Numbered from the stretch's first letter, positions 41,856 through 52,019 are shown. The stretch is DNA of 60,961 nt from JAGWNR01 sp964565685 (GCA_964565685.1 CAZMFR010000006.1:1-60961); one strand, 5' to 3'. Numbers and translations: made by a program. The notes: generated from the letters alone by a model not told the origin.

Positions 41856-42923
41856 TTAGTTAATCTTACACACATCTATCACTGCAAGCTCTAACGGCAA
41901 TGACTCGATCGAAGTGCGGCCGATCATATTCGCCGCACGGATAAAGGCAAGCAAGGTCTCTGAATTAATGGCGTCTGGATTGCTTGAAAGCTCTTTGACT
42001 AATTTCCAATCGTCTTCTGACGATGAGGATTCAATCTCTTTTGCCAAAGCGGGCGCAGATCGGACGAGCAGGATGGCACGCAGACGTTCTAATAACAGCT
42101 CGGAAAAAAGATTCATGGATATTCCCTCTTCGGCGGCTTTTGAAACAGCAGTCAGAGCGAGCTCGGTATCCCTAACGGCGATTCCCTTGACACAATCATT
42201 GACCAATTTTCCCTTTGGAGCTCCTGTCAATTTTTCTACTTCTTCAATCGAGACTTCGCTGTTTTTCTTGCCCTCACCATTTTTATCCATATCGCAAGCT
42301 CCGATTATCTTTTGAAGTATGCCGAGCGCGTCACGGAACGATCCATCGCCGAGGAGCGCGATCAATTCAGAGGTTCCTTGGCCTAGCTTTACTTTTTCTT
42401 CTTTTGCGACCCTGTCGATCATGCCCTTTAGGATCGCCTTTGACGGCTTTTTAAATGAAAAAACCTGACAGCGCGAGATGACTGTTTCCGGCACTTTGTC
42501 GAGCTCGGTTGTGGCAAGTATGAAGATGACGTGGGCTGGCGGTTCCTCTAATGTTTTCAAGAGAGCGTTCCACGCGTCCTTTGACAGCATATGGACCTCG
42601 TCGAGAATGTACACCTTGTATGGCGATTCAAAAGGCAAGACGGCGACGCCGTCGCGCAATTCCCTGATATCGTCGATACCGCGATTCGACGCGGCATCGA
42701 TCTCGTACAGATCATTCGCGCTGACTTTTATTGCTCTGGCAAAAATGCGCGCAATGGAAGTCTTGCCGGTGCCGCGCGATCCGGCAAAAAGATATGCATG
42801 CGAGATGCGGCCGTTTTTTATCGATCCTTCTAGGGCGGCAACCACGGATTCTTGACCGAGGATCTCGCCGAAGGTCTGCGGGCGATATGCGCGATATAAC
42901 ACTGATTCTTTTTTGTTCTCCAT
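41856..42923 (-). CDS. dnaX: DNA polymerase III clamp-loader subunit DnaX, minimal form
   Basis: The clamp-loader ATPase starts at MENKKESVLYRAYRPQTFGE. It has Walker A GSRGTGKTSIARIFA, Walker B ILDEVHMLSKDAWNALLKTLEEPP and sensor 1 LATTELDKVPETVISRC. The zinc module that normally sits between Walker A and IDAAS (four Cys, about 25 residues) is absent: the sequence runs from ARAIKVSANDLYEIDAAS. At about 355 residues it corresponds to the gamma form; no tau extension is encoded. Confidence 0.92.
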   Translation of the reverse strand: MENKKESVLYRAYRPQTFGEILGQESVVAALEGSIKNGRISHAYLFAGSRGTGKTSIARIFARAIKVSANDLYEIDAASNRGIDDIRELRDGVAVLPFESPYKVYILDEVHMLSKDAWNALLKTLEEPPAHVIFILATTELDKVPETVISRCQVFSFKKPSKAILKGMIDRVAKEEKVKLGQGTSELIALLGDGSFRDALGILQKIIGACDMDKNGEGKKNSEVSIEEVEKLTGAPKGKLVNDCVKGIAVRDTELALTAVSKAAEEGISMNLFSELLLERLRAILLVRSAPALAKEIESSSSEDDWKLVKELSSNPDAINSETLLAFIRAANMIGRTSIESLPLELAVIDVCKIN

Positions 42924-43002
42924 GTTGGTTTGATTGAAAGTATAAGACAAAAATCAGAAAGCATAAAGCGGAGCATTCGCGCTTTGAACTTTTACGATAT
43001 CA

Positions 43003-43011
43003 TGATACAAT
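43003..43011 (+). promoter_or_regulatory. Extended -10 promoter of the 43057 gene
   Basis: TGA-TACAAT, about 45 nt upstream of the ATG. Confidence 0.55.
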
Positions 43012-43056
43012 ACTTTTTAGATTCTTTCAACAACAAAAAGCAAAAAGGAACGAGCA

Positions 43057-43680
43057 ATGAATATATTCATACGATTCATCGTCCGGCTTCTTTTCATGGC
43101 CGGAACGATAAAGACAAGCGTCGCAAGGCGTTTTGTCACGACCAAGGCGAGGAGCTCGAAAGATACACCTCCAAAAGCCAAAAATGATCCGACTACAGTC
43201 ATTCTAGAGATCGAACCGAAAACGATCCATAGCGAACAGATCGAGATGCCGATCGTCAGCCCAAAGCAGAAAATAAAGCGCGAGCGTCCTCCAGGCGCCA
43301 CATGCGCAGCCGCCCTGCATGCGTTGCAAGACGCTACGGTCCAAACCGAGATGTTCAAATGGGTATATGATCCGATGTATCCAAGATATAGTGAATGGAC
43401 ATTGATGGGCTTTCTCATCAAAAATGCGGAGCTGGAAGAACGGCGACACGACAAGCGGTCAGGCGAATCAAACTTCCGTTCTTTTGACCAAGAAAAGCTC
43501 AAACCAGATATCTATTCGCAAAAATTGATAAGGGAAGATGCTGCGAGACGCAAGAGGCGCCAACCGTCCTTGCAAGCAGCCGACGGCATGCTTTGGCGAG
43601 GGACATATCCTGTCAGTCTTTTGCAGAAAAATTCTGGAATAATCGTCGTGAACGGCGTATGGCCGGACGAAACGACATGA
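43057..43680 (+). CDS. Hypothetical protein, 207 residues
   Basis: Supported by an AAAAAGGA Shine-Dalgarno sequence 7 nt before the ATG, an upstream promoter and a terminator after the stop. It has an N-terminal hydrophobic segment (MNIFIRFIVRLLFMAGTI), a Lys/Pro-rich middle and a conserved-looking core (MFKWVYDPMYPRYSEWTLMG). No domain is recognised. Confidence 0.62.
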   Translation: MNIFIRFIVRLLFMAGTIKTSVARRFVTTKARSSKDTPPKAKNDPTTVILEIEPKTIHSEQIEMPIVSPKQKIKRERPPGATCAAALHALQDATVQTEMFKWVYDPMYPRYSEWTLMGFLIKNAELEERRHDKRSGESNFRSFDQEKLKPDIYSQKLIREDAARRKRRQPSLQAADGMLWRGTYPVSLLQKNSGIIVVNGVWPDETT

Positions 43681-43708
43681 AAGCCGCAGAGAGATTTGCG
43701 GCTTTTTT
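43681..43708. terminator. Terminator between convergent genes (43057 gene and dus)
   Basis: AAGCCGCA/TGCGGCTT stem with an 8-nt loop and T6 on the plus strand. Confidence 0.8.
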
Positions 43709-44936
43709 ATCGCAAAAAAGACCCTCGCGCAACAATATATCTGTCCACGATATCTTTGGCTTCCGAAACACTATCCGCCTCCATCAGCATTGCCCGCAAT
43801 TCTTTGGCGCCATTCCATCCGTTCACGTATGCCTTGTAGTGTTTTTTCATGACGGCGAAGCTTTTTATATCGCCGAAGAGATTTTCAAAAAGTTCCGTAT
43901 GCTCGAGCATGACATGCAGCTTCTCTTCGATTTTTTCTTTTTCTTCTTTTTTGTTTTTCTTATTTCCTTCGCCTCTTGAATCTTGAATCATGAGTTTTGG
44001 ATCTTTTTCTCTATCGAACAGCCACGGATTCCCAAAGATAGCCCGACCGAACATGACGCCGTCGCAACCTGATTTTTCATATTTTTTATATGCGTCTTCC
44101 AATGACTCGGCATCGCCGTTGCCGATGATCAAGGTCTCCGGACTTATCTCATCGCGGAGCTTTACGATCTCCGGCATTAGCTCCCAATGCGCCGGCACGT
44201 CAGACATCTCTTTTCTAGTCCGCAAATGAACAGTCAAAACAGGCAGTCTCTGTTCAAGGAGAGCGCGGATCCAGGTGTCTATCTCGATTTTGTTATATCC
44301 GATGCGTGTTTTGATGGAAATGGGAATCAAAGACAAACTTTTGGATGCATTTTTCGAGGGGGCTCCGCAGGCGACGGCCGAGGATTTGAGCGAATTTCTA
44401 CCAAGAAATTCGAGTGCCCCGAGAGATATAGTATCCGAAAGTTTGGCGCCATCGATATCACGTACCCCTTCCCTAGCCGCCTTGATGACTTTGATCGCAT
44501 TATCTGCGTCTTTCATCATCGCCGCGCCGGCTTTTTGCTTTTCGATGGAACGATCTGGACAGCCCATATTTATGTCTAGACCGTCGAAACCTAGGCGTGC
44601 GACGAGCAGTGCGGCATCTCGCATCTTTTCAGGATTCGAAGTAAAGAGCTGTGCTACGATCGGTCTTTCCTTTTTTGAGAAAGCGAGGTCGCGCAGGAGA
44701 ATCTTCCTGCCGGGCGAACATAATCCGTCAGCCGAGACGAATTCAGTCCACATGACATCAGGTCCGCCGCCTTCCTCGCCCATACGGCTATACTTAGCGA
44801 TGATGCGCCGAAAAGCCGCGTCAGTCACGTCCGCCATCGGCGCCAAGGTCAAAATCGGCCGCTTTTCCCTGTCCGCGTTCTCCTTGACTTTTTTCCAAAA
44901 GCCGAGATCTATTGATTCCTTGTCCTTTCTTTTCAT
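43707..44936 (-). CDS. dus: tRNA-dihydrouridine synthase
   Basis: This flavoenzyme reduces uridines in tRNA D-loops. LTLAPMADVTDAAFRRII is the opening strand and FMN site, GLDINMGCPDRSIEKQKAGAAMM carries the catalytic Cys, IKTRIGYNK and LTVHLRTRKEMSD follow, and GCDGVMFGRAIFGNPWLF is the phosphate-binding end. It is about 409 residues through two inserts: a Ser-rich loop near 165-205 and a Lys/Glu-rich one near 345-360. The start is the ATG at 44936; a GTG lies one codon earlier. Confidence 0.93.
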   Translation of the reverse strand: MKRKDKESIDLGFWKKVKENADREKRPILTLAPMADVTDAAFRRIIAKYSRMGEEGGGPDVMWTEFVSADGLCSPGRKILLRDLAFSKKERPIVAQLFTSNPEKMRDAALLVARLGFDGLDINMGCPDRSIEKQKAGAAMMKDADNAIKVIKAAREGVRDIDGAKLSDTISLGALEFLGRNSLKSSAVACGAPSKNASKSLSLIPISIKTRIGYNKIEIDTWIRALLEQRLPVLTVHLRTRKEMSDVPAHWELMPEIVKLRDEISPETLIIGNGDAESLEDAYKKYEKSGCDGVMFGRAIFGNPWLFDREKDPKLMIQDSRGEGNKKNKKEEKEKIEEKLHVMLEHTELFENLFGDIKSFAVMKKHYKAYVNGWNGAKELRAMLMEADSVSEAKDIVDRYIVARGSFLR

Positions 44937-45057
44937 CACGAGTATGGTACATGAAATGCCGCTCTTTACAAAATATCTTTTGATCGCTTTGTGTATCGGC
45001 GATCATTCGGAATTTTCAAAACAGCCGGATCTTCAGGTCAAATCCTTGACCATTCCT

Positions 45058-46080
45058 CTACCTTCCCTCGACTTTTTTAAGCAAAGACAAAACGTCATTG
45101 TCGCGGTTCTGGCTTCCGAGGACGACGACCAGATAGCGCGCAGGAGAAGACGAAGCGGCAGTATTGGCATCGGCGGAAAAGAGCGAGGCGGCCGTTTCGC
45201 CAGCTTCTGAGATATAGCCGTCCTTGCCGCCCTCATAATTCGAGAGATTCATAAAATGAGTGGAATTCGTCCAAGTATGCAATCGCACTGTCGCCGAACG
45301 CTCGTCGGTGACGGCGATCAGAGCCGGGTCGTTCTTGTAGATCCATCCCAAAATGGTCGCTTGGTCGCGAGCGGTCGAGACAGTATATGAAGACAAACCG
45401 GACGGGTCATAAAAATCAGTGTGATATGCGCCGATCAAATGGACCCAATCGTTCATGGCGCGAATAAAATCTTTACGGCTCTTGGCCGGATCAGATTCGT
45501 ATCCTTGGGCCAGCGCTTCGGCGGAATCGTTTGAAGAGACGAATAGGAGAGGATACAGAAGCTCGCCAGCCGAGATGACCTCGCCGAGACGCAAATGACC
45601 GTTCGATCCATATGCTGCCAGCATAGCGGCAGTGATAGTGATTTCTCTGTCCGGCGGCATGAGTTGGCGCGAAACTTCGGCAGTGACGAGTTTCGTCAAG
45701 GATGCGATCGGAACCACCTTGTCGATATCTTTATTTTCGAGGATAGCGCCAGAATGCAGATCGAGGACCATATATTCCTGCGCGGTCAACGGACCAGTGA
45801 TCGCTGGAACGATCCAAGCATTGTCTTCCGATTCTATGTCGACGGCGCCTGGGACAAATGTGTAGACGCGCGAAAGCCCTGAGACATGCGTCGGATCCTC
45901 ATCATTTATCTCCCTATTGTCGATCGAAGCCGAACCGGCGTCTTGGTTTTTGTGGCTGAAGGCATTGCTGATGATTTTTTCCGTCCACGGCTTTGCCTCC
46001 GCCGCAACAAAAGAGGCAAGGAGGGCAAGAAAGACGATGCCTCCTATTTGGAAAAATATTTTAAATTTTAGGCCGTTCAT
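45058..46080 (-). CDS. D-alanyl-D-alanine carboxypeptidase (peptidase S11)
   Basis: A penicillin-binding-protein-type enzyme that trims the peptidoglycan stem peptide outside the membrane. Signal or anchor segment at residues 8-28, then SxxK in IASLTKLVTAEV, SxN in FVSSNDSAEALA, and K-D-G (for the usual K-T-G) in YEGGKDGYI. The substitution in the third motif is unusual but is seen in divergent S11 members. The gene overlaps the FtsQ-like gene by 4 bp, so cell-wall and division genes are co-transcribed. Confidence 0.85.
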   Translation of the reverse strand: MNGLKFKIFFQIGGIVFLALLASFVAAEAKPWTEKIISNAFSHKNQDAGSASIDNREINDEDPTHVSGLSRVYTFVPGAVDIESEDNAWIVPAITGPLTAQEYMVLDLHSGAILENKDIDKVVPIASLTKLVTAEVSRQLMPPDREITITAAMLAAYGSNGHLRLGEVISAGELLYPLLFVSSNDSAEALAQGYESDPAKSRKDFIRAMNDWVHLIGAYHTDFYDPSGLSSYTVSTARDQATILGWIYKNDPALIAVTDERSATVRLHTWTNSTHFMNLSNYEGGKDGYISEAGETAASLFSADANTAASSSPARYLVVVLGSQNRDNDVLSLLKKVEGR

Positions 46081-47024
46081 CTGGTTTTATATATTATATT
46101 GTCGCCATAGCGCATATCGACAGATGATAGAACCGCAGCGGATTTGCTCGATGATCTCGTGGATGAAGCCATATATTCCTGCCAAAATGCCGAGAAATCT
46201 TCTAGAGTCTCTGCAAAAGGCCGGTTCTCGTCTATGAATAAATGTAAAATGGGAGCGGAAGTCGATGACATGACAATCCTCTGACCGTTAGCGCCAAGAA
46301 CCGAGCCGTTGTTTTCTTGACTGGCGACTAGATACTTTTGACCTTCGGATTCTTCTAGCGTCAGGTCATAATTTCCGCTTGACGGGATAGCGATATCATC
46401 ATCGACAAAGCCGAGCTGAGCCAAAGAACCGACAAACGAGGCCAGCTCCTGCAGTCGTCCGCTGTCCAAGAAATCTATGCCGATAGGATCGATATTTTCC
46501 GGCAACGAAATATCATAGACCAAAAAACCTCCATCGGTGCTCGAAGCCGCCTCAAAAATAAAACCATCCTCGTCCGCATGATAACATGTTCCTGACGATT
46601 GATCGTCTCCTCGATTTTGATTGTCTTGGTCGGTGCAAACCATTGTATAAGCCGTGCGTTCCTTTACGACAGCTTTTATAGCCGTTAACCCTTGGCGATA
46701 AAAATAGATGTTGGAAACAGTCGGAAATTCGGATGGAATGCTGTCAGACAGTCTTCTTGAAGGGAAAAAGAAGAACGAATCCTTTGGTATGAGCCAAAGA
46801 TAATCTCCGATGATGCTTTTTTCCGCGATCGATTGGATCTGCCCGTCCAAAACAGCATCGCCCCCTTGGACTGATATCGATGAGATCCTTATAAAGGAAG
46901 ACCTCAAAAAAAGCAGACCTGTCAGAGAGATCAGAAAAAGCGCGAGGATCGACAAGAGCCATGCCCGCAAAATCTTTTTTTTGCGCAGAACTCGGCGTTT
47001 TGACGAGCGCAATGAGCTCTTCAT
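46077..47024 (-). CDS. ftsQ: FtsQ/DivIB-like cell-division protein
   Basis: The 315-residue protein has a basic cytoplasmic N-terminus (MKSSLRSSKRRVLRKKK), one membrane helix (about 22-42), then a POTRA-like domain (FIRISSISVQGGDAVLDGQI...IFYR-type strand NIYFYRQGLTAIKAVVKERTAYTMV) and a C-terminal beta domain ending in SSVDMRYGDNIIYK, the typical FtsQ end. Assignment is by architecture. It overlaps serS and the carboxypeptidase gene. Confidence 0.78.
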   Translation of the reverse strand: MKSSLRSSKRRVLRKKKILRAWLLSILALFLISLTGLLFLRSSFIRISSISVQGGDAVLDGQIQSIAEKSIIGDYLWLIPKDSFFFFPSRRLSDSIPSEFPTVSNIYFYRQGLTAIKAVVKERTAYTMVCTDQDNQNRGDDQSSGTCYHADEDGFIFEAASSTDGGFLVYDISLPENIDPIGIDFLDSGRLQELASFVGSLAQLGFVDDDIAIPSSGNYDLTLEESEGQKYLVASQENNGSVLGANGQRIVMSSTSAPILHLFIDENRPFAETLEDFSAFWQEYMASSTRSSSKSAAVLSSVDMRYGDNIIYKTR

Positions 47025-48283
47025 TCTATCTTGTCTTTTCCAAAGTAAGGGACAAGGACTTTCGGGATACGGATCGACCCGTCCGCTTGTTGGAAATTTT
47101 CGATCAGAGAGACGAGGATGCGCGGCGTCGGTATGGCTGTGGCATTGAGAGAATGCGCATAGCGGAGCTTGCCGTCGCTATCCTTGTAGCGGATGTTCAA
47201 ACGGCGGGTTTGAAAATCATGAAAATATGATGCCGAGCCGATCTCGCGATATTTGTTCTCTTTTGGAACCCAGAGCTCGACATCGTATTTCTTGACCTGA
47301 CCGAGTCCTAGGTCGCCGCCGCAATTGATGACAGTATGGTACGGTATGCCCAGGGTCTCTATGAACTCTTCTGTATTGCGATTTAATTCTTCGTGGAAAG
47401 AGACCGAGACTTCATGATCGGCAGAACAGAGTATGAGCTGTTCGAATTTAAAGAATTCATGGACACGTATGAGGCCTTTTATGTCTTTTGAATGGGCGCC
47501 TGCTTCGCGGCGATAGCATGGAGAAAAGCCGAGATATCTCTTTGGCAAGTCTTTCATCTCGAGCACTTCATCGGCATGCATGCCCATGAGCGGCACTTCG
47601 GCGGTTCCAACCAGATAATCGCTATCCTGCGTCTTGTAGAGGTCATCTTCGCCTGCCGGCAGATAGCCGGTCCCATACATCGTCAATTTTCTGACTATCA
47701 CAGGAGGAATTATAGGCATAAAATTCTTTTCGGAGAAGAATCTCATCGCATATTGCCAAATGGCAAAAGACAACCTTGCTCCATCACCGGTTAAAAAATA
47801 TCCTCGAAAGCCGTGCACCTTTGCGCCGCGCTCAAAGTCGACCATATTGTGTTTCGTCATCAATTCGACATGATCTTTCGGCTCGAAATCGAATTTTGTC
47901 TTTTCGCCCCAGCATTTGTATTCTCTGTTATCCGCATCCGTATTCCCTTCTGGCACGCTCATATCCGGGATGTTCGGCACGCGCAACATGAGATTCTGCC
48001 AATCCTTCATCGCTTCTTTTAATTCGTTTTCTTCTTTTTCTACGGCCGATTTGACCGTCTTCATCGATCCGATGAGCTTTTGCCTTTCGTCCGGCGATTT
48101 TGCGCTGGCGATCGCATCATTGGCGGCGTTTTGCTCGGCGCGCTTGCTCTCTATGGACGACAAAAGCGCCTTCCTCTTTTCATCTATGGCTACCAAAGCA
48201 TCGAGATCTATATCGACGTGCTTCTTCTTTGCACCGGCAGCCACAAGATCCTTGTTTTCGCGTATGAATTTTATATCTAGCAT
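47021..48283 (-). CDS. serS: Seryl-tRNA synthetase
   Basis: The start is MLDIKFIRENKDLVAAG, giving 420 residues. An N-terminal coiled-coil tRNA-binding arm (about 30-100) is followed by the class II core: TGTAEV-type serine pocket in LVGTAEVPL, motif 2 SPCYRREAGAHSKDIKGLIRVHEF, and motif 3 SLNATAIPTPRILVSLIENFQ. It heads the serS-ftsQ-carboxypeptidase run. TATAAT lies 9 nt before the ATG. Confidence 0.96.
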   Translation of the reverse strand: MLDIKFIRENKDLVAAGAKKKHVDIDLDALVAIDEKRKALLSSIESKRAEQNAANDAIASAKSPDERQKLIGSMKTVKSAVEKEENELKEAMKDWQNLMLRVPNIPDMSVPEGNTDADNREYKCWGEKTKFDFEPKDHVELMTKHNMVDFERGAKVHGFRGYFLTGDGARLSFAIWQYAMRFFSEKNFMPIIPPVIVRKLTMYGTGYLPAGEDDLYKTQDSDYLVGTAEVPLMGMHADEVLEMKDLPKRYLGFSPCYRREAGAHSKDIKGLIRVHEFFKFEQLILCSADHEVSVSFHEELNRNTEEFIETLGIPYHTVINCGGDLGLGQVKKYDVELWVPKENKYREIGSASYFHDFQTRRLNIRYKDSDGKLRYAHSLNATAIPTPRILVSLIENFQQADGSIRIPKVLVPYFGKDKIE

Positions 48284-48292
48284 GATGCGGTA

Positions 48293-48298
48293 ATTATA
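48293..48298 (-). promoter_or_regulatory. -10 box of the serS operon
   Basis: TATAAT on the minus strand, 9 nt from the ATG at 48283, giving a leader of only two or three bases. No T-box. Confidence 0.5.
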
Positions 48299-48481
48299 AG
48301 GCAAAAAGCGGAAAGTGGAAAGTGGATTGGCATAGCATTTCATGCCGTCTTGCGGCGTCGCGTTCAGGCCATGCGGAATCTCCAAGCATCTGCTTCCTCA
48401 CCTCGCGAGGTCTCCTATGACTTTAGCTTTTCTTTATAACTTTTTTAACTTTTCTTAATAGTTTTTTGATATTGTTTTGGG

Positions 48482-49474
48482 ATGTCGTATAAAAAAGATC
48501 ATGATGAATGGGACAAATTCTCCAGAAAATTTGAGGATATTGTTCAAAGCAAAATCGACCATGCGGCCAACCAAAGACATCTCTCACAAATAAAAACTAT
48601 GCACAAAATTTTCGAACTAAACAGAGAAGAATGGCCAGAGCTTTTGTTGCAGATAAACGATCCACCGAAACGGCTCTATTGCATAGGAACTCCGCCGCCG
48701 CAAAAAGCCGTCTATTTGACGGTAATCGGCTCGCGTACGCCGACTGATTATGGATGCGATTGCGTTCATAATCTCGTGACCGGCCTTGCCGGCTACCCGA
48801 TCGTGATCGTCTCCGGTTTGGCGACTGGCATTGACGGATTCGCTCACGAAGCGGCGCTCGAGGCCGGTCTAAAGACGATATCTTTCCCTGGCTCAGGATT
48901 AGATAGAAATGTCCTATACCCGCCAGAGCATCATGATTTGGCCGATAGGATAGTCAATGCCGGAGGATGTCTTCTATCCGAGTTCGAGCATAACCAGATC
49001 GGCTATTATTACATATTTCCCCAGCGCAATCGGCTGATGGCCGGCATTTCAAGAGCGACTCTCATCATCGAAGGAAGGATCAAGAGCGGCAGTTTGATCA
49101 CGACAAAACAGGCATTTGACTACAATCGTTCTGTATTGGCTGTGCCCGGCTCTATCTATAATCCGCTTTCCGCCGGACCGAATATGCTCCTTCATACTCC
49201 TTCTGCCCTGGCAGTAAGCTCTTCAAAAGACATATTGGAGGAGCTAGGATTCGAAGCAATCGAACCAGTGCCAAAAATCTCTCCGGAGCGCTTGGCCGCC
49301 CTCGACCCATCATCGCGTCAAATAATCCAAGCCCTTGAAACCGGATCCATGAACAAAGACAACCTCTGCCGCGAATTGAGCTTGCCCATGGTAGAACTCA
49401 ATCCGTTAGTTTCTTTTTTGGAGATAGACGGCCTCGTCAAAACGAATGGCAATGTGGTTAGGAGGGCTAGATAA
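48482..49474 (+). CDS. dprA: DNA-processing protein DprA (Smf)
   Basis: DprA loads RecA on incoming single-stranded DNA during natural transformation. The Rossmann-like core has the family run LTVIGSRTPTDYG, VIVSGLATGIDGFAHEAALEAG, ISFPGSGLDRNVLYPPEH, LLSEFEHN and FPQRNRLMAGISRATLIIEG, then KSGSLITTKQAFDYNRSVLAVPG. A C-terminal winged helix (DNLCRELSLPMVELNPLVSFLEIDGLVK) completes the 330-residue protein. Confidence 0.95.
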   Translation: MSYKKDHDEWDKFSRKFEDIVQSKIDHAANQRHLSQIKTMHKIFELNREEWPELLLQINDPPKRLYCIGTPPPQKAVYLTVIGSRTPTDYGCDCVHNLVTGLAGYPIVIVSGLATGIDGFAHEAALEAGLKTISFPGSGLDRNVLYPPEHHDLADRIVNAGGCLLSEFEHNQIGYYYIFPQRNRLMAGISRATLIIEGRIKSGSLITTKQAFDYNRSVLAVPGSIYNPLSAGPNMLLHTPSALAVSSSKDILEELGFEAIEPVPKISPERLAALDPSSRQIIQALETGSMNKDNLCRELSLPMVELNPLVSFLEIDGLVKTNGNVVRRAR

Positions 49475-49536
49475 AGATTATCAGAATTTGCCAAACAATC
49501 CATCATCGTGCAATACTTACGCACGACACTATATAT

Positions 49537-51867
49537 ATGAAGCTCGTCATCGTAGAAAGCCCATCGAAAGCAAAAACGATCTCCAAATACCTTGGAAAAG
49601 ATTTTCGCGTGCTCGCTTCCGTTGGTCATGTGCGAGATTTGCCGAAATCGAATCGAAAAGCGATAGATATAGATGGCGGCTTTGTCCCGCATTATGAGGT
49701 CGTAGCTAAAAAAGAGCCGATCATAGCCGACATAAAAAGGGAGGCGGCCAAAGCAGACGAGATACTCCTCGCGACAGACCCAGACCGCGAAGGCGAAGCG
49801 ATCGCTTGGCATATTTCTGAATTGCTTATGAAAAATGAGAAAAGCATTTCCTCTTCAAAGATAAAAAGGGTTACCTATCATGAAATCACAAAAGAGGCCG
49901 TGCTCGATGCTATCGAACATCCGCGAGACATAGATCAGAACTTGCGAAAAGCCCAAGAAGCGCGGCGCGTGCTCGACCGCCTGGTGGGATATGATCTGTC
50001 CGGCTTGATATGGAAGAAGGTACGATATGGTCTTTCCGCCGGTCGCGTTCAATCGCCGGCGCTCCGCATAATAATGGAACGCGAGCGAGAGATACGCGCA
50101 TTCAAGCCGGAGGATTATTGGACCATCGCCGGAAAGTTCAAAACCATGAACAAGGCGGATCTGACGCTGACATGCACCGAAGAGCCGCGCAACAAGGATG
50201 AAGTCGAGCGCATACTAGATGTTGCCAGAAATAATCCTTGGAAAATTTCAGATATAGAAGAGAGCGAGCAAAAACGCCAGCCGCGCGCGCCTTTCATCAC
50301 TTCTACCCTTCAACAAACCGCTAGCTCGCGCCTAGGATTTTCTCCGTCGAGAACCATGGGCATCGCGCAAAAATTGTATGAATCCGGCTTTATCACCTAT
50401 ATGCGCACCGATTCAACCAATCTCAGCAAACAAGCCCTCGGAGCTATCGCTTCAACCATCGAGAAAAAATATGGCAAGGAATATCTCCAATTCAGGACAT
50501 ATTCAGCAAAGAGCAAGAATGCCCAAGAAGCGCATGAGGCCATACGCCCTTCCCATTTTGAAAAGGAATCGGCGGGGCATAATGACGAGCAAAAGAAGCT
50601 CTATCGGCTCATTTGGTCTCGTGCCGTAGCTTCGCAGATGGCAGACGCTAGGGTGGCAAGGACAAAGATAGCGGCGAATGTAAAAGAAGTCGAGAATGGA
50701 AAAATCCCCGACTTCGTTGCCTCTGGCTCGCGCATCATCTATGACGGATGGCTAAAAGCCGACCCCGAATCGACGGGCGAAGAGATCGATTTGCCAAAAT
50801 GCGGCAAGGGAGAAAAGCTCGACCTCGTATCCATAGATTCTCTGGCCAAACAAACCCAGCCGCCGGCGCGATACACCGAAGCAGGTCTGATCAAAGAACT
50901 GGAAAAAAGGGGCATCGGCCGACCTTCTACTTATGCCAGCATAACAAAGACGATAGAGGACCGCGGCTATGTGGAAAAAGAGGGCCGTTCGCTCCGGCCG
51001 ACCGATACCGGCGACGTCGTGTCTTCTTTTCTTGAAGAGAATTTCCCTACTTATATCAGCGACACTTTTACTGCAGAGATGGAAAACGAATTGGATGAGA
51101 TAGCCGACGGCAAACGCACTTATGAAAAGACCCTGTCTGATTTCTATGATCCTTTTTCAAAAGAAGTGAGATCGAAAGACAAGCTGGCCAAAGCGACCGA
51201 TCTCGGCGTCGCAGACGCAAAATACAGATGCCCGAAATGCGGCAGCCCTATGCAGATAAAGCTGGGCCGCGGCGGCAAATTCCTGTCTTGTTCGCGCTAT
51301 CCGGATTGTGATGGCGCGCTTTCCATCGACGGTATGGAATACAAAAAAGACGAGCCGATCGGCACCGATCCGGCCACAGGATTGCCGATCTTTGTGCTCA
51401 ATGGAAGATTCGGGCCATATGTACAGCTCGGTATAAAATTGCCAAAAGTGAAGAAGGCCAGAAAATCAAAAAAGAAAGACGGAGTTAAAACGGTAAAAAA
51501 CAAGAAAGCTGTTGATTTTATTGATGAAAAAAAAGGGGGAGAATCGCCGCTCGCCGAACCAGTCGCTCCTGTACCAGTCAAACCAAAAATGGCTTCGATA
51601 CCAAAAACCATCGACCCATCAAAGATAACAGTCGCGGATGCTTTGAGGTATTTGAGCTTGCCACGCTCGCTCGGCATTGACCCGGCGACCGGCAAGGAAA
51701 TAAAAGCTTCTATCGGCAGATTCGGGCCATATATCGTCCGTGATGGTGATTTCCGCTCGCTAAAAGGAACCGACAATCCATACGACATCACCCTTTCGCG
51801 CGCCATCGAATTGCTTGCGATAGCCAAAAAACCGAGAGGTTTCGTAAAGAAAAATAAGAATATTTAG
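49537..51867 (+). CDS. topA: DNA topoisomerase I
   Basis: A type IA topoisomerase that relaxes negative supercoils. Toprim domain at the start (LVIVESPSKAKTISKYLG; ATDPDREGEAIAWHI), catalytic Tyr in SGFITYMRTDSTNLS (about residue 288), the GRPSTYASITKTIEDRGYV helix, then one four-Cys zinc ribbon (CPKCGSPMQIKLGRGGKFLSC...C) and two Gly-Arg-Phe-Gly-Pro-Tyr C-terminal repeats separated by a Lys-rich linker. The 776-residue length is normal. Confidence 0.96.
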   Translation: MKLVIVESPSKAKTISKYLGKDFRVLASVGHVRDLPKSNRKAIDIDGGFVPHYEVVAKKEPIIADIKREAAKADEILLATDPDREGEAIAWHISELLMKNEKSISSSKIKRVTYHEITKEAVLDAIEHPRDIDQNLRKAQEARRVLDRLVGYDLSGLIWKKVRYGLSAGRVQSPALRIIMEREREIRAFKPEDYWTIAGKFKTMNKADLTLTCTEEPRNKDEVERILDVARNNPWKISDIEESEQKRQPRAPFITSTLQQTASSRLGFSPSRTMGIAQKLYESGFITYMRTDSTNLSKQALGAIASTIEKKYGKEYLQFRTYSAKSKNAQEAHEAIRPSHFEKESAGHNDEQKKLYRLIWSRAVASQMADARVARTKIAANVKEVENGKIPDFVASGSRIIYDGWLKADPESTGEEIDLPKCGKGEKLDLVSIDSLAKQTQPPARYTEAGLIKELEKRGIGRPSTYASITKTIEDRGYVEKEGRSLRPTDTGDVVSSFLEENFPTYISDTFTAEMENELDEIADGKRTYEKTLSDFYDPFSKEVRSKDKLAKATDLGVADAKYRCPKCGSPMQIKLGRGGKFLSCSRYPDCDGALSIDGMEYKKDEPIGTDPATGLPIFVLNGRFGPYVQLGIKLPKVKKARKSKKKDGVKTVKNKKAVDFIDEKKGGESPLAEPVAPVPVKPKMASIPKTIDPSKITVADALRYLSLPRSLGIDPATGKEIKASIGRFGPYIVRDGDFRSLKGTDNPYDITLSRAIELLAIAKKPRGFVKKNKNI

Positions 51868-52019
51868 TCGCTGGATTTCTCATATATATGTGCACATCGC
51901 CCATTGAATTCAAGCCCATCTATTGACACATCTACTTTAATCTGATAACATAGAATTCGGTCAAACAGTTCTTCGAACTCTCAAAAGAGAGCCAAAATAA
52001 AAAAAGATAAAGGAAAACT

